DNA of 64,000 bases, taken from NCBI GenBank assembly GCA_016946835.1, contig JACVTC010000095.1, positions 1 through 64,000 of the forward strand. Reading direction: 5' to 3'. Source of the DNA: Neocallimastix lanati (nom. inval.) (taxonomy: Eukaryota; Neocallimastigomycota; Neocallimastigomycetes; Neocallimastigales; Neocallimastigaceae). Positions 1 to 10,476 of this stretch are shown in pieces. The notes below the pieces were generated by a model. The model was not told where the DNA came from, did not search any database, and was given only the letters and a program-made list of their open reading frames with translations. Within the stretch, counting starts at the first letter, position 1. Each line of letters begins with the position of its first letter. The position numbers and the translations under genes were made by a program.

Positions 1-204
1 AAATTTTACAATATTAAATAATATAATTAATACATGATTTTTTAATACATCTAATTATTTTTATTTAACTTTATAATATTCTATAACTAATATTTTAATA
101 TTCAATTTTTTATTATTTATTTATAATTGTTAATGATATTTTTTACTTTAATATTTTCTTTAAATAGTTTAATTTTTCTTTATTTAATTGTACCGTAACA
201 TTTG
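1..204. other. A+T-rich flank, no gene seen
   Basis: Very A+T-rich sequence with no open frame of note. Its last five bases (ATTTG, 200-204) are the left copy of the target-site duplication of the LTR element that follows. Confidence 0.7.
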
Positions 205-1040
205 TGTTATGGTTCGGGTTTTATTAGAATTTTTATTTAATTATTTATTTTCAATATTCTTTTTGTCTACATTTTAATTATTGAAAAACTTCACTTATTT
301 ATACTTTTTGAAAAAAAATAAATATGTAAAGCCTTTCTACATTTTATTATCATATTTAAAAAAAAATATTTACTATTACTAATTACTTAAAATTTTATAT
401 TAATTTAAATTAACTAATTCATAAGTATTTTTATTTTAATAAATTTTGTTTATATAATTTTATATTATTTTTCATATACTAAAACTAAATTATTTAATAT
501 ATACGAAAAGTAACAAACAAAATTTAAAAGATTTTACAGAAAAATAAAGTTATTTTAATCAAGAATGTTAATATAATATTCTTATATTTTATATAAAATA
601 AATTTAAAAACTATAATATATTTAATATTTATTATTAATCAATTAAGATTTGATTTTATTTGTGGGGAATAAAAAAATATTAAATAATCAATTTAAAAAT
701 AAAATAAAATACTAAAAAGAATACAAGTTTAATATTGATACAATATAATAATAATATAATAATATATTTGAAAATAAAAATAAAATATTAATATTGATAA
801 TAAACACTTTAATAAAATAATAAAATTTAAGGTAAATTATAGATATTGATATTAATAGTAAAAATATAGAATTATTGATAATATTTTAGAAACTTTTAAT
901 AAAAATATAAAAAAAATATATTTAAAAAATATTTTAGTATAGAAAATATAGTAAAGTAATATTAAGTAAGAATAATATAATGGATTCTAAAGTAAGTTGA
1001 AATTCTAATTAATAATCCATTATAATGTTCGTCTTTACCA
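205..1040 (-). repeat. 3' LTR of element 1
   Basis: 836-bp copy of the terminal repeat, almost identical to 8402-9239. In the element's own orientation it starts TGGTAAAG and ends CATAACA. The purine-rich primer tract for plus-strand synthesis lies directly inside it. Confidence 0.92.
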
Positions 1041-1129
1041 AGATGCCCCCACTAAGACTCAAGCTAATCTATAGCTGAGTTCTACTTTACTATATTTTTC
1101 AAATGAACATTACGATTCATTTGAATCAT

Positions 1130-4100
1130 AGTATTTGGGTCCGCAAGTGTTACGGTATTAAATTGTTTTTTTATTACTTTTAAAGGACCGACAAAATAAG
1201 GTTTCTAATTTAGAACGACTAAAATTTCGTAACAAGACTAAATCACCGTTCTTATGTTTTTGGAATTTTTCATGCTATTTTTTTCTTCCCTTCGATTGGC
1301 CCCAATATTTACTTGCGTTCTTTACATTTTCAGCTGCTTCATGGTCCACCTATAATGTGAGATAAATTTTTCTAAAAGAATTTCATCTGAAGATTTTATT
1401 CACTCCTTGTGTAGGTCTAGCAGCAATGTCGAAAGGCGGTTGATCCTCACGACCATAAACTAATTCGAAGCTAGAATGTTTGGTTACAGTATTCTTTGTA
1501 GTTCTAAGGGCCCACAAGGCTGAAGGTAATACCTCATCCCAGTCTTTATTTTCTTCACCAAGTAATCTCAATAATTTACCAATTTCTTTATTCCTATTTT
1601 CAACCAATCCATTACTTTCTGGGTGATAGGTAGTGGTAAATTTTACGTAAACATCATATAAGTCCAGGAATATTTTAGTCATATCCGATGTGAATTGAAC
1701 GCCATTATCCGTGTAATGACTTGAGGAACTCCATGTCTAGCGAAAACATTTATTAAAAACTTAATGATGTCCTTAGATGTAATATTTTCAGTAGGTTCAG
1801 CCTCCACCCACTTTGTGAAATAATCCACTGCAACAATGATATATTGGTTTTTATTACCAGTTTTTATTAAGGGACCAATAATATCAAGTCCAAGATGAGT
1901 AAAAGGGCCTTCAACTTCTGTTGGAATGTTTTCGGTTGGTTCTGGATATGGCTGAGGGCGATTTAACTGACATTTTTCGCATTTTGAAATTATCCGTTTT
2001 ATATCGTTGACCATATCATTCCAGTAGTAACTTTTTCTAAGTCTTTGATATGTTTTATAATAACCTTCATGGCCAACATGATGTGCTTCGAGAATTAATT
2101 TTAGTTTTTCATTTGTTTCGGTAACAAGTTTTCTATAATTATTTCCATCTATAAAATAATCTATACCATCAATCTTTGTAAATTTTTCTTCAATAAATTC
2201 TTTAATTACTTTAGAAAGTGAATCATTTTCATCATCTTTATTCGTTTTTATAGCTAATACCTTTTGTTCTTATCGTTCTTCATTCTAGATAAAGCGTCGG
2301 CTACTACATTCTTTTTACCTTGCTCATAGCGAATATCCACTTTTAGCATACTTGCAGTCAAACACCATCTTGTTTGTCGTGCATTATTCGGTTCCTTATT
2401 ATTAAATAAACCTAGTAGAGGTTTGTGATCTGTAAAAACTATGGTTCTAAAAGGGGCTTCCCATAATATAAGGTTTTAATTTAGTAATACAATAATATAA
2501 AGCCGTTCCTTCCAAATCGGTTATTCCATAATTCTTTTCTGCTTTGGTTAAGCTACGGCTAATGAAATGAATCGGGTGTTCTATTTCCGATTCGTCTTTC
2601 TGCAATAAAACTCCACCAATACCTTCATATGATGCATCTGTTCGAATAATGAATTCTTTGGAAAAATCAGGATATTTTAAAATAGGAGCATTAATTAATT
2701 TTTCTTTTAATTTGGTAAAACTTTGTTTTTGTTCATTATTCCATTTATATTTTACGCCTTTTCTTAATAGCTTACAAAGAGGAGCTGAGGTTTGAGCATA
2801 TTCATTTATAAAGTTCCTATAATATCCTACAGCACCTAAGAATGATCTTAACTCATGTATATTAGTGGGTTCTTTCCAGGCTTTAATTGCTTCAATTTTA
2901 CTATTTTGAGGACTAAGACCCTTAGTAGAAATCTTGTGACCAAGAACTTCAACTTCCGTTTGCATAAAGTGACATTTTTCAATATTAATTTTTAATTTAT
3001 GTTCCTTGAAGATTGCTAATACTTGTTTTATGTGTTGGATATGTTCTTCGACAGTTTTTGAATATATAAGTATATCATCAATAAAGTTGAAAACACATTT
3101 TCCGATTAAAGGAAATAAAATTCTATTCATTTCCCGTTGGAAGGTAGCCGGAGCTCCAGTTAATCCGAAAGGCATAACTTTGAATTGGTAGTGGCCAAAT
3201 TTGGTTGTAAAACTGGTTATTTCAACACTTTCTTCGTCCATTAGGATTTGATGGTAACCTGAGTATAGATCCATAGTAGTAAAGATTTTGGCACCATCTA
3301 AACTGTCAAATATCTCGTCAATATATGGAAGGGCATAAGAGTCTTTTTCGGTTAGATCATTCACCTTGCGGTAGTCCACACACAATCTCCATTTTCCATT
3401 AGCCTTTGGGACCACAACAACAGGTGAAGACCATTCTGAATAAGATGGTACAACTAGCTTTTTCTTAATAAGTTTAATTAGTTCTTCTTTAATAATATCC
3501 GATTTAAATTTGGTTACCCTGTAACATCTTTGTTTAACAGGTTTTGCGTTCGCTTTCAAGTTAATCTTATGAGGTGCTAAGTCTGACGGGGTTAATTCTT
3601 CAGAAGATGTCGCTATAATGTCCAAGTTTTCTTCAAGTAATTTTACTATTACATCTTTATAATCTTTACAAAGACTTGCTAAAAATTTTTCATCATGGAT
3701 ATACTCTTGCGGGGATAGACCTTCAAGTTTCTTTAATTCATTAGTTGTGTCTTCATCTTCAAGTATTTTCCTTACTATACATACTAATTTTTCTTCTTCT
3801 TGGAAATTATTATTAATAGGAGCTATAACGTCGATTAGTCCTTGAGAATTAAATTGACATAAACTATATCTTATAGGATGGATAAAAAGATTGTGTTCTA
3901 CTTGAGTTTGAAAATTAATCAACAAATCATAAAATGGGTCATCATCATCAATTATACGAAAATCTACTATCATTTTATAATCATTAATCTTAACAGGTAT
4001 TCGTACAATGATTCCTTCTGAATACTCATCATTCTTAGTCGCTAAACGTATCCTTCCACGACTAATACCTACTTCTTCATAATTTCCAGGTAATTTCTCA

Positions 4101-4987
4101 TAAAATTTTTTTGTGATAACATTGAGATTGCTACAAGAATCAATTAGTGCTTTACCAGGAATTTCATCTACTGTTACATCAACCATTGCAATATCTTCTT
4201 CTGAGGTTTCCTTACTTTTGCTAATATAAGAGTGATCAATATTATTTACCAAAGTAGCAGCAGCAATAGTATTGTTTAATGCACCTATTATTTTCTTTTC
4301 AGGTTTTTCTAATTTTAATCCTTGACTTACTTGACTTCTGACTTTTGGAGAAACATTGAGGAGCTGACCGAAACTAATATTACACTTGGTTTCATTCAAA
4401 TCTTGTAAAACATTATATTCTTCCTGATCCTTACACATCTTGATGTTCCTAAGCGTTCTACTAATTGTTGCTTTTTCTTTAGGCTCTTGAAAATCTATGA
4501 GCTTCTGTAATGTAATATTCTCATGACCTTCGTCATTAAGCTTTTCAGGAACTTCAATAACTTCCATTTCATTGATTTGTTTTGTTTTAATAATTTTATC
4601 GTTTTCATTATCGATTAATTTATTTAATCGTTGATGCATTTTATCACTAGTAGTACTGATGCTATTTCTTTGTTTTGAAGAATCCCGACTTTGCTTTTCT
4701 CTTATAGTAATATTATCCTCCCTTTCCTTCCTTTTTCCCTTGTTATTTCCAAAGTTAGCTCTTTCTTTATTCCGAATTTGTTTTTCTTTGGCTTTCTCAA
4801 TATTTATATTAGGCTGCGCCATTATCGAAGGATGTAGTTGATTTTTATTTTTAACAATTATTCTATTTTCTATTTCCTTCTCTTTTATCTTTCTTATTGC
4901 AGGAGTTGTTATAGGGGTAGGATTATCTTTGAGACTTTTACGTTGTCTCTTTTCATTATTTTCACTAGTTTCATCGTTAGTCGTCAA
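1130..4987 (-). pseudogene. Element 1 pol: protease, RT, RNase H, integrase
   Basis: Ty3/gypsy polyprotein region. From its N-terminal side it has a Lys/Glu/Asn-rich stretch, a retropepsin-like segment around 4150-4100 (ALIDS then NLN), reverse transcriptase around 3500-3050 (VDYRKVND; MPFGLTGAP; FIDDILIYS), RNase H around 2680-2400 (RTDAS; YGITDLE), a zinc-binding integrase N-terminus near 2050-1960 (C..C motif), the integrase core (GLDIIGP; DYFTKW; TTYHPESNGLVE) down to about 1450, and a weak integrase C-terminal segment to about 1130. These enzymes copy the element RNA into cDNA and insert it. The region is broken in a few places, so this copy is a fossil even though its LTRs are young. 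Domain assignment rests on motifs read by eye. Confidence 0.88.
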
Positions 4988-5169
4988 CTTCCTTTTTGTC
5001 GCACTAACTATAAATTCTACATCATTCTCATTATCGGATTCTTTGTGAGTTTCATTAGTATAGGAAGCATCTTCTTTTTCTTCCTTATTATAATCATTTG
5101 TACTACTAGGAATGGATTTGTATTGTAATGAAGCTATTTTATTTTTATAGGGAGTGCTTCCTCTCCCTT

Positions 5170-6102
5170 TTAGTGGTTTAAAGATTTTCCACTATATAAC
5201 CGTTTCTTATTTTCTTGAATAATTGCATTTAACTTAGGACAATTATACTGCAAATGTCCTGGATCGCTACAATAAAAACAGGCTTTAATGGTAAGATTTT
5301 TCATTTTTTTTGTTAAGTCCTCCAATTCGTAATCTTTATTTCTTTTTGGGCTTCTAACTTCATAATTCTCTCTTACTACCTTTCTGTTGTTTTGATAATT
5401 ATTCCTGATATTTATTCTTGGGTTGACAATTTCAGTTGAGTACTCTTTTGAGGGTCTCAAATTCATTACTCTATCAACTTTTTCGGCAATGTCAAACGCC
5501 CGATTTAAAGAAATGTCATCCTTAAGGGAGACCTTTTTCCAAGCTTCTTCATTGTTCCTAAGAGCATCAATATAATCGAGAACACTGACTCGCTTCTTTC
5601 TTTTCTTATCTAATTTCAAATATATGGATCGGAAACGAGTATTAAAGTCTTTTACTCGCTCATTTCTTTTAATTCTTAAAGCACGGAGCTCACGAAGTAA
5701 CATATTCTGGTCTTCTTTAAGACCATAAAAAGTTTCTATTGCTTCTACAATTTCCTTTAAGGAAGGATATTCATCTTTTTTCTTTTCTTCTGAATCAGAT
5801 TCTTCTTCTTCTTCGTCCTCACTTTCTGATTCAGAATCGGTACTGTAACTTTCAATTAAATCCTGGATAACTTCGCGAGGCTCTCCAGTAGACGTGAGTA
5901 AGCAGGCGGTAAAAATCTTTTTGGGATCAGTAACTTCCTCAAGTTTTATCCATAATCGGATTTCTGATTCCCAAGATTTGATATCGAGATTTTCCTTTGA
6001 AATTTTCTCGATATCTTTTAATTCTTTTTTTAATTCTTTAAAATTGATTTTATTTTCAGCCATTTGAAAATTTAAAAATGGTATTAATGCTATGATATCC
6101 AA
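5170..6102 (-). CDS. Element 1 Gag-like protein with CCHC knuckle
   Basis: 310-residue open frame 5' of pol in the same element. The first half is charged, with an acidic Glu/Asp/Ser run near residues 90-112. The middle part (YGLKEDQNMLLRELRALR and on) resembles the retrotransposon gag capsid region. Near residue 275 a CX2CX4HX4C knuckle (CFYCSDPGHLQYNC) would bind the element RNA. The role inferred is the structural protein of the particle. The first ATG is taken; the frame closes just upstream of the separately framed pol. A related but diverged gag with the same knuckle lies in element 2 at 12.7-13.2 kb. Confidence 0.85.
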   Translation of the reverse strand: MDIIALIPFLNFQMAENKINFKELKKELKDIEKISKENLDIKSWESEIRLWIKLEEVTDPKKIFTACLLTSTGEPREVIQDLIESYSTDSESESEDEEEEESDSEEKKKDEYPSLKEIVEAIETFYGLKEDQNMLLRELRALRIKRNERVKDFNTRFRSIYLKLDKKRKKRVSVLDYIDALRNNEEAWKKVSLKDDISLNRAFDIAEKVDRVMNLRPSKEYSTEIVNPRINIRNNYQNNRKVVRENYEVRSPKRNKDYELEDLTKKMKNLTIKACFYCSDPGHLQYNCPKLNAIIQENKKRLYSGKSLNH

Positions 6103-6185
6103 TTTAAAAATATGTTTACTTTAAAAATATATTTAATAACAAAAAAAAAAAAATAAATTTATCTTTGTTTTATAATAATATAATT

Positions 6186-6360
6186 ATGGACTCAGAAAAC
6201 CCTCTGACAATCCAATTCTTTATTCCAATAATAATTCAGACTCAGAATCTCTCTCTGAAAATCTGATAAATTAATTCAGACTCGAAAACACCCTTCGAAA
6301 ATCTGAAACTAAAAAAAAAATAAATTCAGACTCAAAAACGCAATTTGAAAATCTGAAGCT
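6186..6360 (-). repeat. Imperfect tandem repeat in the element 1 leader
   Basis: About four imperfect copies of a roughly 45-bp unit, each with a CAGACTC start and a GAAAATCTGA end, just upstream of gag. Each unit can form a small hairpin because CAGA and TCTG face each other. The role is unknown; a leader position suggests RNA structure or packaging. Confidence 0.65.
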
Positions 6361-7330
6361 TTTTATTATGAATTTTAATGTTTATTATATTCTCTTAAGC
6401 ATTAATACACAAAATATGTATATCTTAATTTTTTTTTTTTAAATTTATTTGTAGTAATAACTTCTTTATTTAATTTTATTTAATATATTTATTTCCTTTA
6501 TTAAAATAATTAATATAACATAAAGCAAATTGTATAAATACTTAAATAATAATAATAATGTATATTTATTTTTATTTTTATTTCTTTTTTGTATATATTT
6601 ATTATTCTATTAATTCTTTGTTATAACATTTAATAAAATATTAAATAAAAAGTTAAAATACAAGCCAAACTATATAGTGTTGAACCATCAAATATATAGC
6701 TTGTTAACCCTTCTTACAATAAGTCCCCTTAGCTCTTTATTGATAAGTTGATAATGTCGATTGTTAATTATTAAGAAACTTAATAAAAAGAAGGTAGCAA
6801 TATTAAATTCTTTTTAATTTGGCTAACTTATATTGTTAGTAATAAAGAAGATAATAACGTATCCTTCCCAGTATCAACAAGATCAAAACAATAAAGTATT
6901 ATGTGTGGGTGTTCAACTATCCCGCGTAGAGAGTTGTAAGACAGCTTATTTATATTTTTCTTTTTAATTAAAATTTAATTAATTATATAACGAATAATAG
7001 AAAATTTAACACACACAAAAAAAAATATTTCAATTATAAAAATTTCAATAAAAAAAATTTAATTATATAAAATTATAAAAATAATACACTTATTTGATAA
7101 ATAATAATAATAATCTAATTTTATATATTCTATATATATATATATTGTACATGTATATATTAAAAAAAAATAAAATAAACTGATAAACATAAAAAAATTA
7201 CAATTTATTATTTAGAATTATAAAAAAAAAATTTATTTATAAAATTTATTCTTATTAAAAAAAATTAAAAATTTGTACAACAAAAAAAAAATTTTTTTTT
7301 GCTTATTATTTTAATATTTATCATTAATTA

Positions 7331-7377
<47 letters not shown>

Positions 7378-7420
7378 TATATAAATCTATATCTATGATA
7401 ATACTATTGGTTAAAAAAAA

Positions 7421-7462
<42 letters not shown>

Positions 7463-7686
7463 TTTGTTCTACACTAAAGAAAAATTTAATTTATTATTTA
7501 TAAAAAAAAATTTATTAATGAAATATTTATTATTTTAATAAAAGGAAAAAAAATATATATATTTTTATTTTATTGCAAAAAAAAAAAATAATAATAATAA
7601 TAATAATAGGAGAACAAATTTATAAAAGCCTAAAATAAAAATAAAAAAAACTATATATTTTAACGTCACTTCGCAAGAATGACCAG

Positions 7687-7862
7687 GGTTTTATCAGGGA
7701 TCGAACCTGACCCACCTCTTATTTTCTGCGCGAGTGAACAAACTATCACCTGTTGAAGTGTGTAGTTGCCTTCAGCGTGAAGGTTTTATAGTTCTAGGGC
7801 GTATTTGCCTAATTGTCAAGGATTTGTTCCTTGAGATACTCGCGTTTACAATCTACAAAACC
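7687..7862 (-). ncRNA. tRNA-like folded RNA in the element 1 leader
   Basis: The minus strand can fold into a 176-nt, fully nested structure. A 7-bp acceptor-like helix (7856-7862 with 7687-7693) is directly abutted by a perfect T-arm (7694-7710: 5-bp stem TCAGG/CCTGA, 7-nt loop TTCGATC), as in tRNA. A 7-bp inner helix (7838-7844 with 7729-7735) encloses a 7-bp hairpin (7816-7834), a short hairpin (7795-7811), and a 6-bp helix (7741-7746 with 7788-7793) that holds a 5-bp hairpin (7769-7783). The T-arm also supplies a good Pol III B-box (GGTTCGATCCC). No anticodon arm is evident, so this is not an ordinary tRNA. The outline resembles tmRNA, but I see neither the conserved tmRNA 5' motif nor a convincing tag frame. 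Folding was done by eye; the function is unknown. Confidence 0.5.
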
Positions 7863-8045
7863 TTGCAAAATTGTAAATAAGAGTTTATGAAATTAATATC
7901 CTGCAAGCTAACACTGTCTTACTCGAATATTAACTTCGTAAATTTGTTAACTTTTTATTATTTTTTTTTTTATTATTATTTTTTATCTATAATCTATAAT
8001 TAAATAAAGTTACTACAAAAACTAAAGTTTTCCAAAGTTTTCCAA

Positions 8046-8094
<49 letters not shown>

Positions 8095-8154
8095 ATAACT
8101 TTTATTATTATTAATATTAATATTAAATTATTAATTATTATTATTTAACAAAAC

Positions 8155-8335
8155 TTATGGATAATCTGATAGTATACCCTGTCTGACGTGCAGCTTGCCT
8201 CTTCACGGCGTCATGCCACGCGGGTACCACGGCTACTGTATTCAATATAAAATACAGCAGTCCAGAGCCTACTAGCCCAATTACTATGTAGGTTAAACTT
8301 AGCCCGGAAATCTATATCCAAGGCTTTGTTAAATA
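8155..8335 (-). other. Second G+C-rich structured island in the element 1 leader
   Basis: A 180-bp block that is clearly richer in G+C than its surroundings, between the 5' LTR and a poly(T) tract. On the minus strand it holds several hairpins, including CTGTATT facing AATACAG and CCTAC facing GTAGG. I do not recognise the RNA family. It could be a dimerisation, packaging or translation-initiation structure of the element. Confidence 0.4.
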
Positions 8336-8366
8336 ATTTAATTAATAAATAATATTAAATTTTATT

Positions 8367-8395
8367 TTTCTAATATTCCCCGATATCTCCACCAT
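8367..8395 (-). promoter_or_regulatory. Possible primer-binding site of element 1
   Basis: Just inside the 5' LTR the minus strand reads TGGTGGAGATATCGGGG. This has the TGG expected opposite a tRNA 3'-CCA end, a few bases after the LTR. The matching tRNA would end CCCCGATATCTCCACCA; I could not assign it. The 11 bases right after this LTR have no complement inside the LTR, unlike elements 4 and 5. Confidence 0.35.
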
Positions 8396-8401
8396 AAATT
8401 A

Positions 8402-9239
8402 TGTTATGGTTCGGGTTTTATTAGAATTTTTATTTAATTATTTATTTTCAATATTCTTTTTGTCTACATTTTAATTATTGAAAAACTTCACTTATTTATA
8501 CTTTTTGAAAAAAAATAAATATGTAAAGCCTTTCTACATTTTATTATCATATTTAAAAAAAAATATTTACTATTACTAATTACTTAAAATTTTATATTAA
8601 TTTAAATTAACTAATTCATAAGTATTTTTATTTTAATAAATTTTGTTTATATAATTTTATATTATTTTTCATATACTAAAACTAAATTATTTAATATATA
8701 CGAAAAGTAACAAACAAAATTTAAAAAGATTTTACAGAAAAATAAAGTTATTTTAATCAAGAATGTTAATATAATATTCTTATATTTTATATAAAATAAA
8801 TTTAAAAACTATAATATATTTAATATTTATTATTAATCAATTAAGATTTGATTTTATTTGTGGGGAATAAAAAAATATTAAATAATCAATTTAAAAATAA
8901 AATAAAATACTAAAAAGAATACAAGTTTAATATTGATACAATATAATAATAATATAATAATATATTTGAAAATAAAAATAAAATATTAATATTGATAATA
9001 AACACTTTAATAAAATAATAAAATTTAAGGTAAATTATAGATATTGATATTAATAGTAAAAATATAGAATTATTGATAATATTTTAGAAACTTTTAATAA
9101 AAATATAAAAAAAATATATTTAAAAAATATTTTAGTATAGAAAATATAGTAAAGTAATATTAAGTAAAGAATAATATAATGGATTCTAAAGTAAGTTGAA
9201 ATTCTAATTAATAATCCATTATATGTTCGTTCTTTACCA
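8402..9239 (-). repeat. 5' LTR of element 1
   Basis: 838-bp terminal repeat matching 205-1040. It should carry the element promoter in the minus direction. Its outer end lies 16 bp from the mature 5' end of the neighbouring tRNA gene. Confidence 0.92.
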
Positions 9240-9255
9240 TTTGTTTTTAGAAATG

Positions 9256-9329
9256 GCTCGCGTAGCCTAATCGGATAGGGCGTCAGACTTCTAATCTGAA
9301 GATTGCGGGTTCAAGTCCCGCCGTGAGTG
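9256..9329 (+). tRNA. tRNA-Arg (anticodon TCT)
   Basis: A complete cloverleaf without an intron. The 7-bp acceptor GCTCGCG pairs with CGTGAGT (G-U at both the first and a central position). The D-arm is GCCT/GGGC, the anticodon stem TCAGA/TCTGA has loop CTTCTAA (anticodon TCT, reading AGA), the 5-nt variable loop is AGATT, the T-arm is GCGGG/CCCGC with loop TTCAAGT, and the discriminator is G. CCA is not encoded, as is normal for a eukaryotic nuclear gene. The A and B boxes lie in the D- and T-arms. Short T runs at 9336-9339 and 9341-9344 can serve as the Pol III terminator. AGA is likely a major arginine codon in a genome this A+T-rich. The gypsy element inserted directly upstream leaves the gene intact. 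Confidence 0.96.
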
Positions 9330-9745
9330 TTTAAATTTTATTTTGAAAGTATTAATTTTTATTAAATAATATGTAATAATAATAAATAAGTAATTGAATA
9401 ACAAATAATTGAAAGAATAAATAATTTTATAATTAAATAATTTATAAATAATAATACTAATAAATAATAAATAATAAATAATAAATAAATAATAAAAAAT
9501 AATAAATAATTTAATTATAATAATTTATTAAATAATAAATGATAAATATTTGAATATTAAAAAAATTTAGTAATAAATGAATGAATGGATATATAAGTAT
9601 GTAAATAAAATATTCAATGAGATCAATGTATGAATAAATAGGATATAAATAAATCACCAATATTATATATTTATATATCTAATATTTCATGATTCATCAC
9701 TTTTTATTAAGAGTTGATATACAACTCAAAAGTTCGATGTACTTT
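9330..9745. other. A+T-rich spacer
   Basis: No gene is seen. It contains irregular AATA/AATAAT microsatellite sequence at about 9440-9545 and ends at the putative LTR of element 2. Confidence 0.6.
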
Positions 9746-10266
9746 TGTTGGGATTTATTTATTAAATTTATTAATTTATTATTTATTTATTTATTTAATT
9801 TTATATAAAAACTACATATATTTAAAAAAGACTATTTAACAACTTTCTTATTCTTTTAATTACAAACTAACTTAACATAATATAACTTTTAAACAACAAC
9901 GACGACTACACGACTAGCCCATCTCTTAATTCAGAGAAATGCTTTATTTTTATGTTATTTAGTTATAATTAACTATTTAATTAATTGTTCTTGTGATTAG
10001 AATAAACTATTAATAATTATTATTTAAGGAAATATTTAATAACTATATAAATATAAATATAAAATAATAAGAATACAATTAAAACATTGATTTATGCTAT
10101 AAAATTTATTATTAATTATAAATATAATTAATATATAGAAATCAAGCCATATATTGAAATTGTTGTAAAATCATTAGATTTAAATTTGATTTATGACATT
10201 AATTTATGTTTGAATAATAAAACTAATTTTATATTAATTAAGGTTTGAATATTTCATTTTATATCA
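9746..10266 (-). repeat. Putative 3' LTR of element 2
   Basis: Bounded by TG and CA (minus strand begins TGATATAAAATG, ends CCCAACA) and preceded in the element's orientation by a purine tract. There is no second copy in the window to confirm the ends. Confidence 0.45.
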
Positions 10267-10476
10267 TTCGTCCCACCTTAAGATACAACTATACATTAGT
10301 TGTATTAAATTTTATAATATTTTTAAGGTGTACTGGTCGTTCTAAGCATGTATGTGTATTAGGATCCATTAATTGAACTGTATTAAATTTCTTTTTAACT
10401 ACTTGATAAGGTCCAACAAAATAAGGGTCTAATTTATATCTCGAAAATTTTTTTACTTTGACTAACTCGCCAATTT

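Larger units (their letters stand above)
205..9239 (-). mobile_element. Ty3/gypsy LTR retrotransposon (element 1)
   Basis: A complete-looking LTR element read on the minus strand. Its LTRs (205-1040 and 8402-9239) begin TG and end CA. The five bases ATTTG flank both sides (200-204 and 9239-9243, the A being shared with the LTR end), which is the duplication size expected for Ty3/gypsy integrases. In transcription order it has the 5' LTR, a 2.3-kb leader with two structured G+C-rich islands, gag with a CCHC knuckle, then protease, reverse transcriptase, RNase H and integrase. A purine tract (minus strand of about 1041-1055, GTGGGGGC core) sits just before the 3' LTR. The LTRs differ by only about four single-base indels over some 837 bp, so the insertion is young or homogenised. 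The pol part is broken in a few places; the LTRs look whole. It ends 16 bp upstream of a tRNA gene. Confidence 0.9.

Noticed and set aside
7687-7862. Bona fide tmRNA gene
   Set aside because: The conserved tmRNA 5' motif and a convincing tag reading frame are missing, and the sequence sits inside an LTR element of a nuclear genome. Kept only as a tRNA-like structure.
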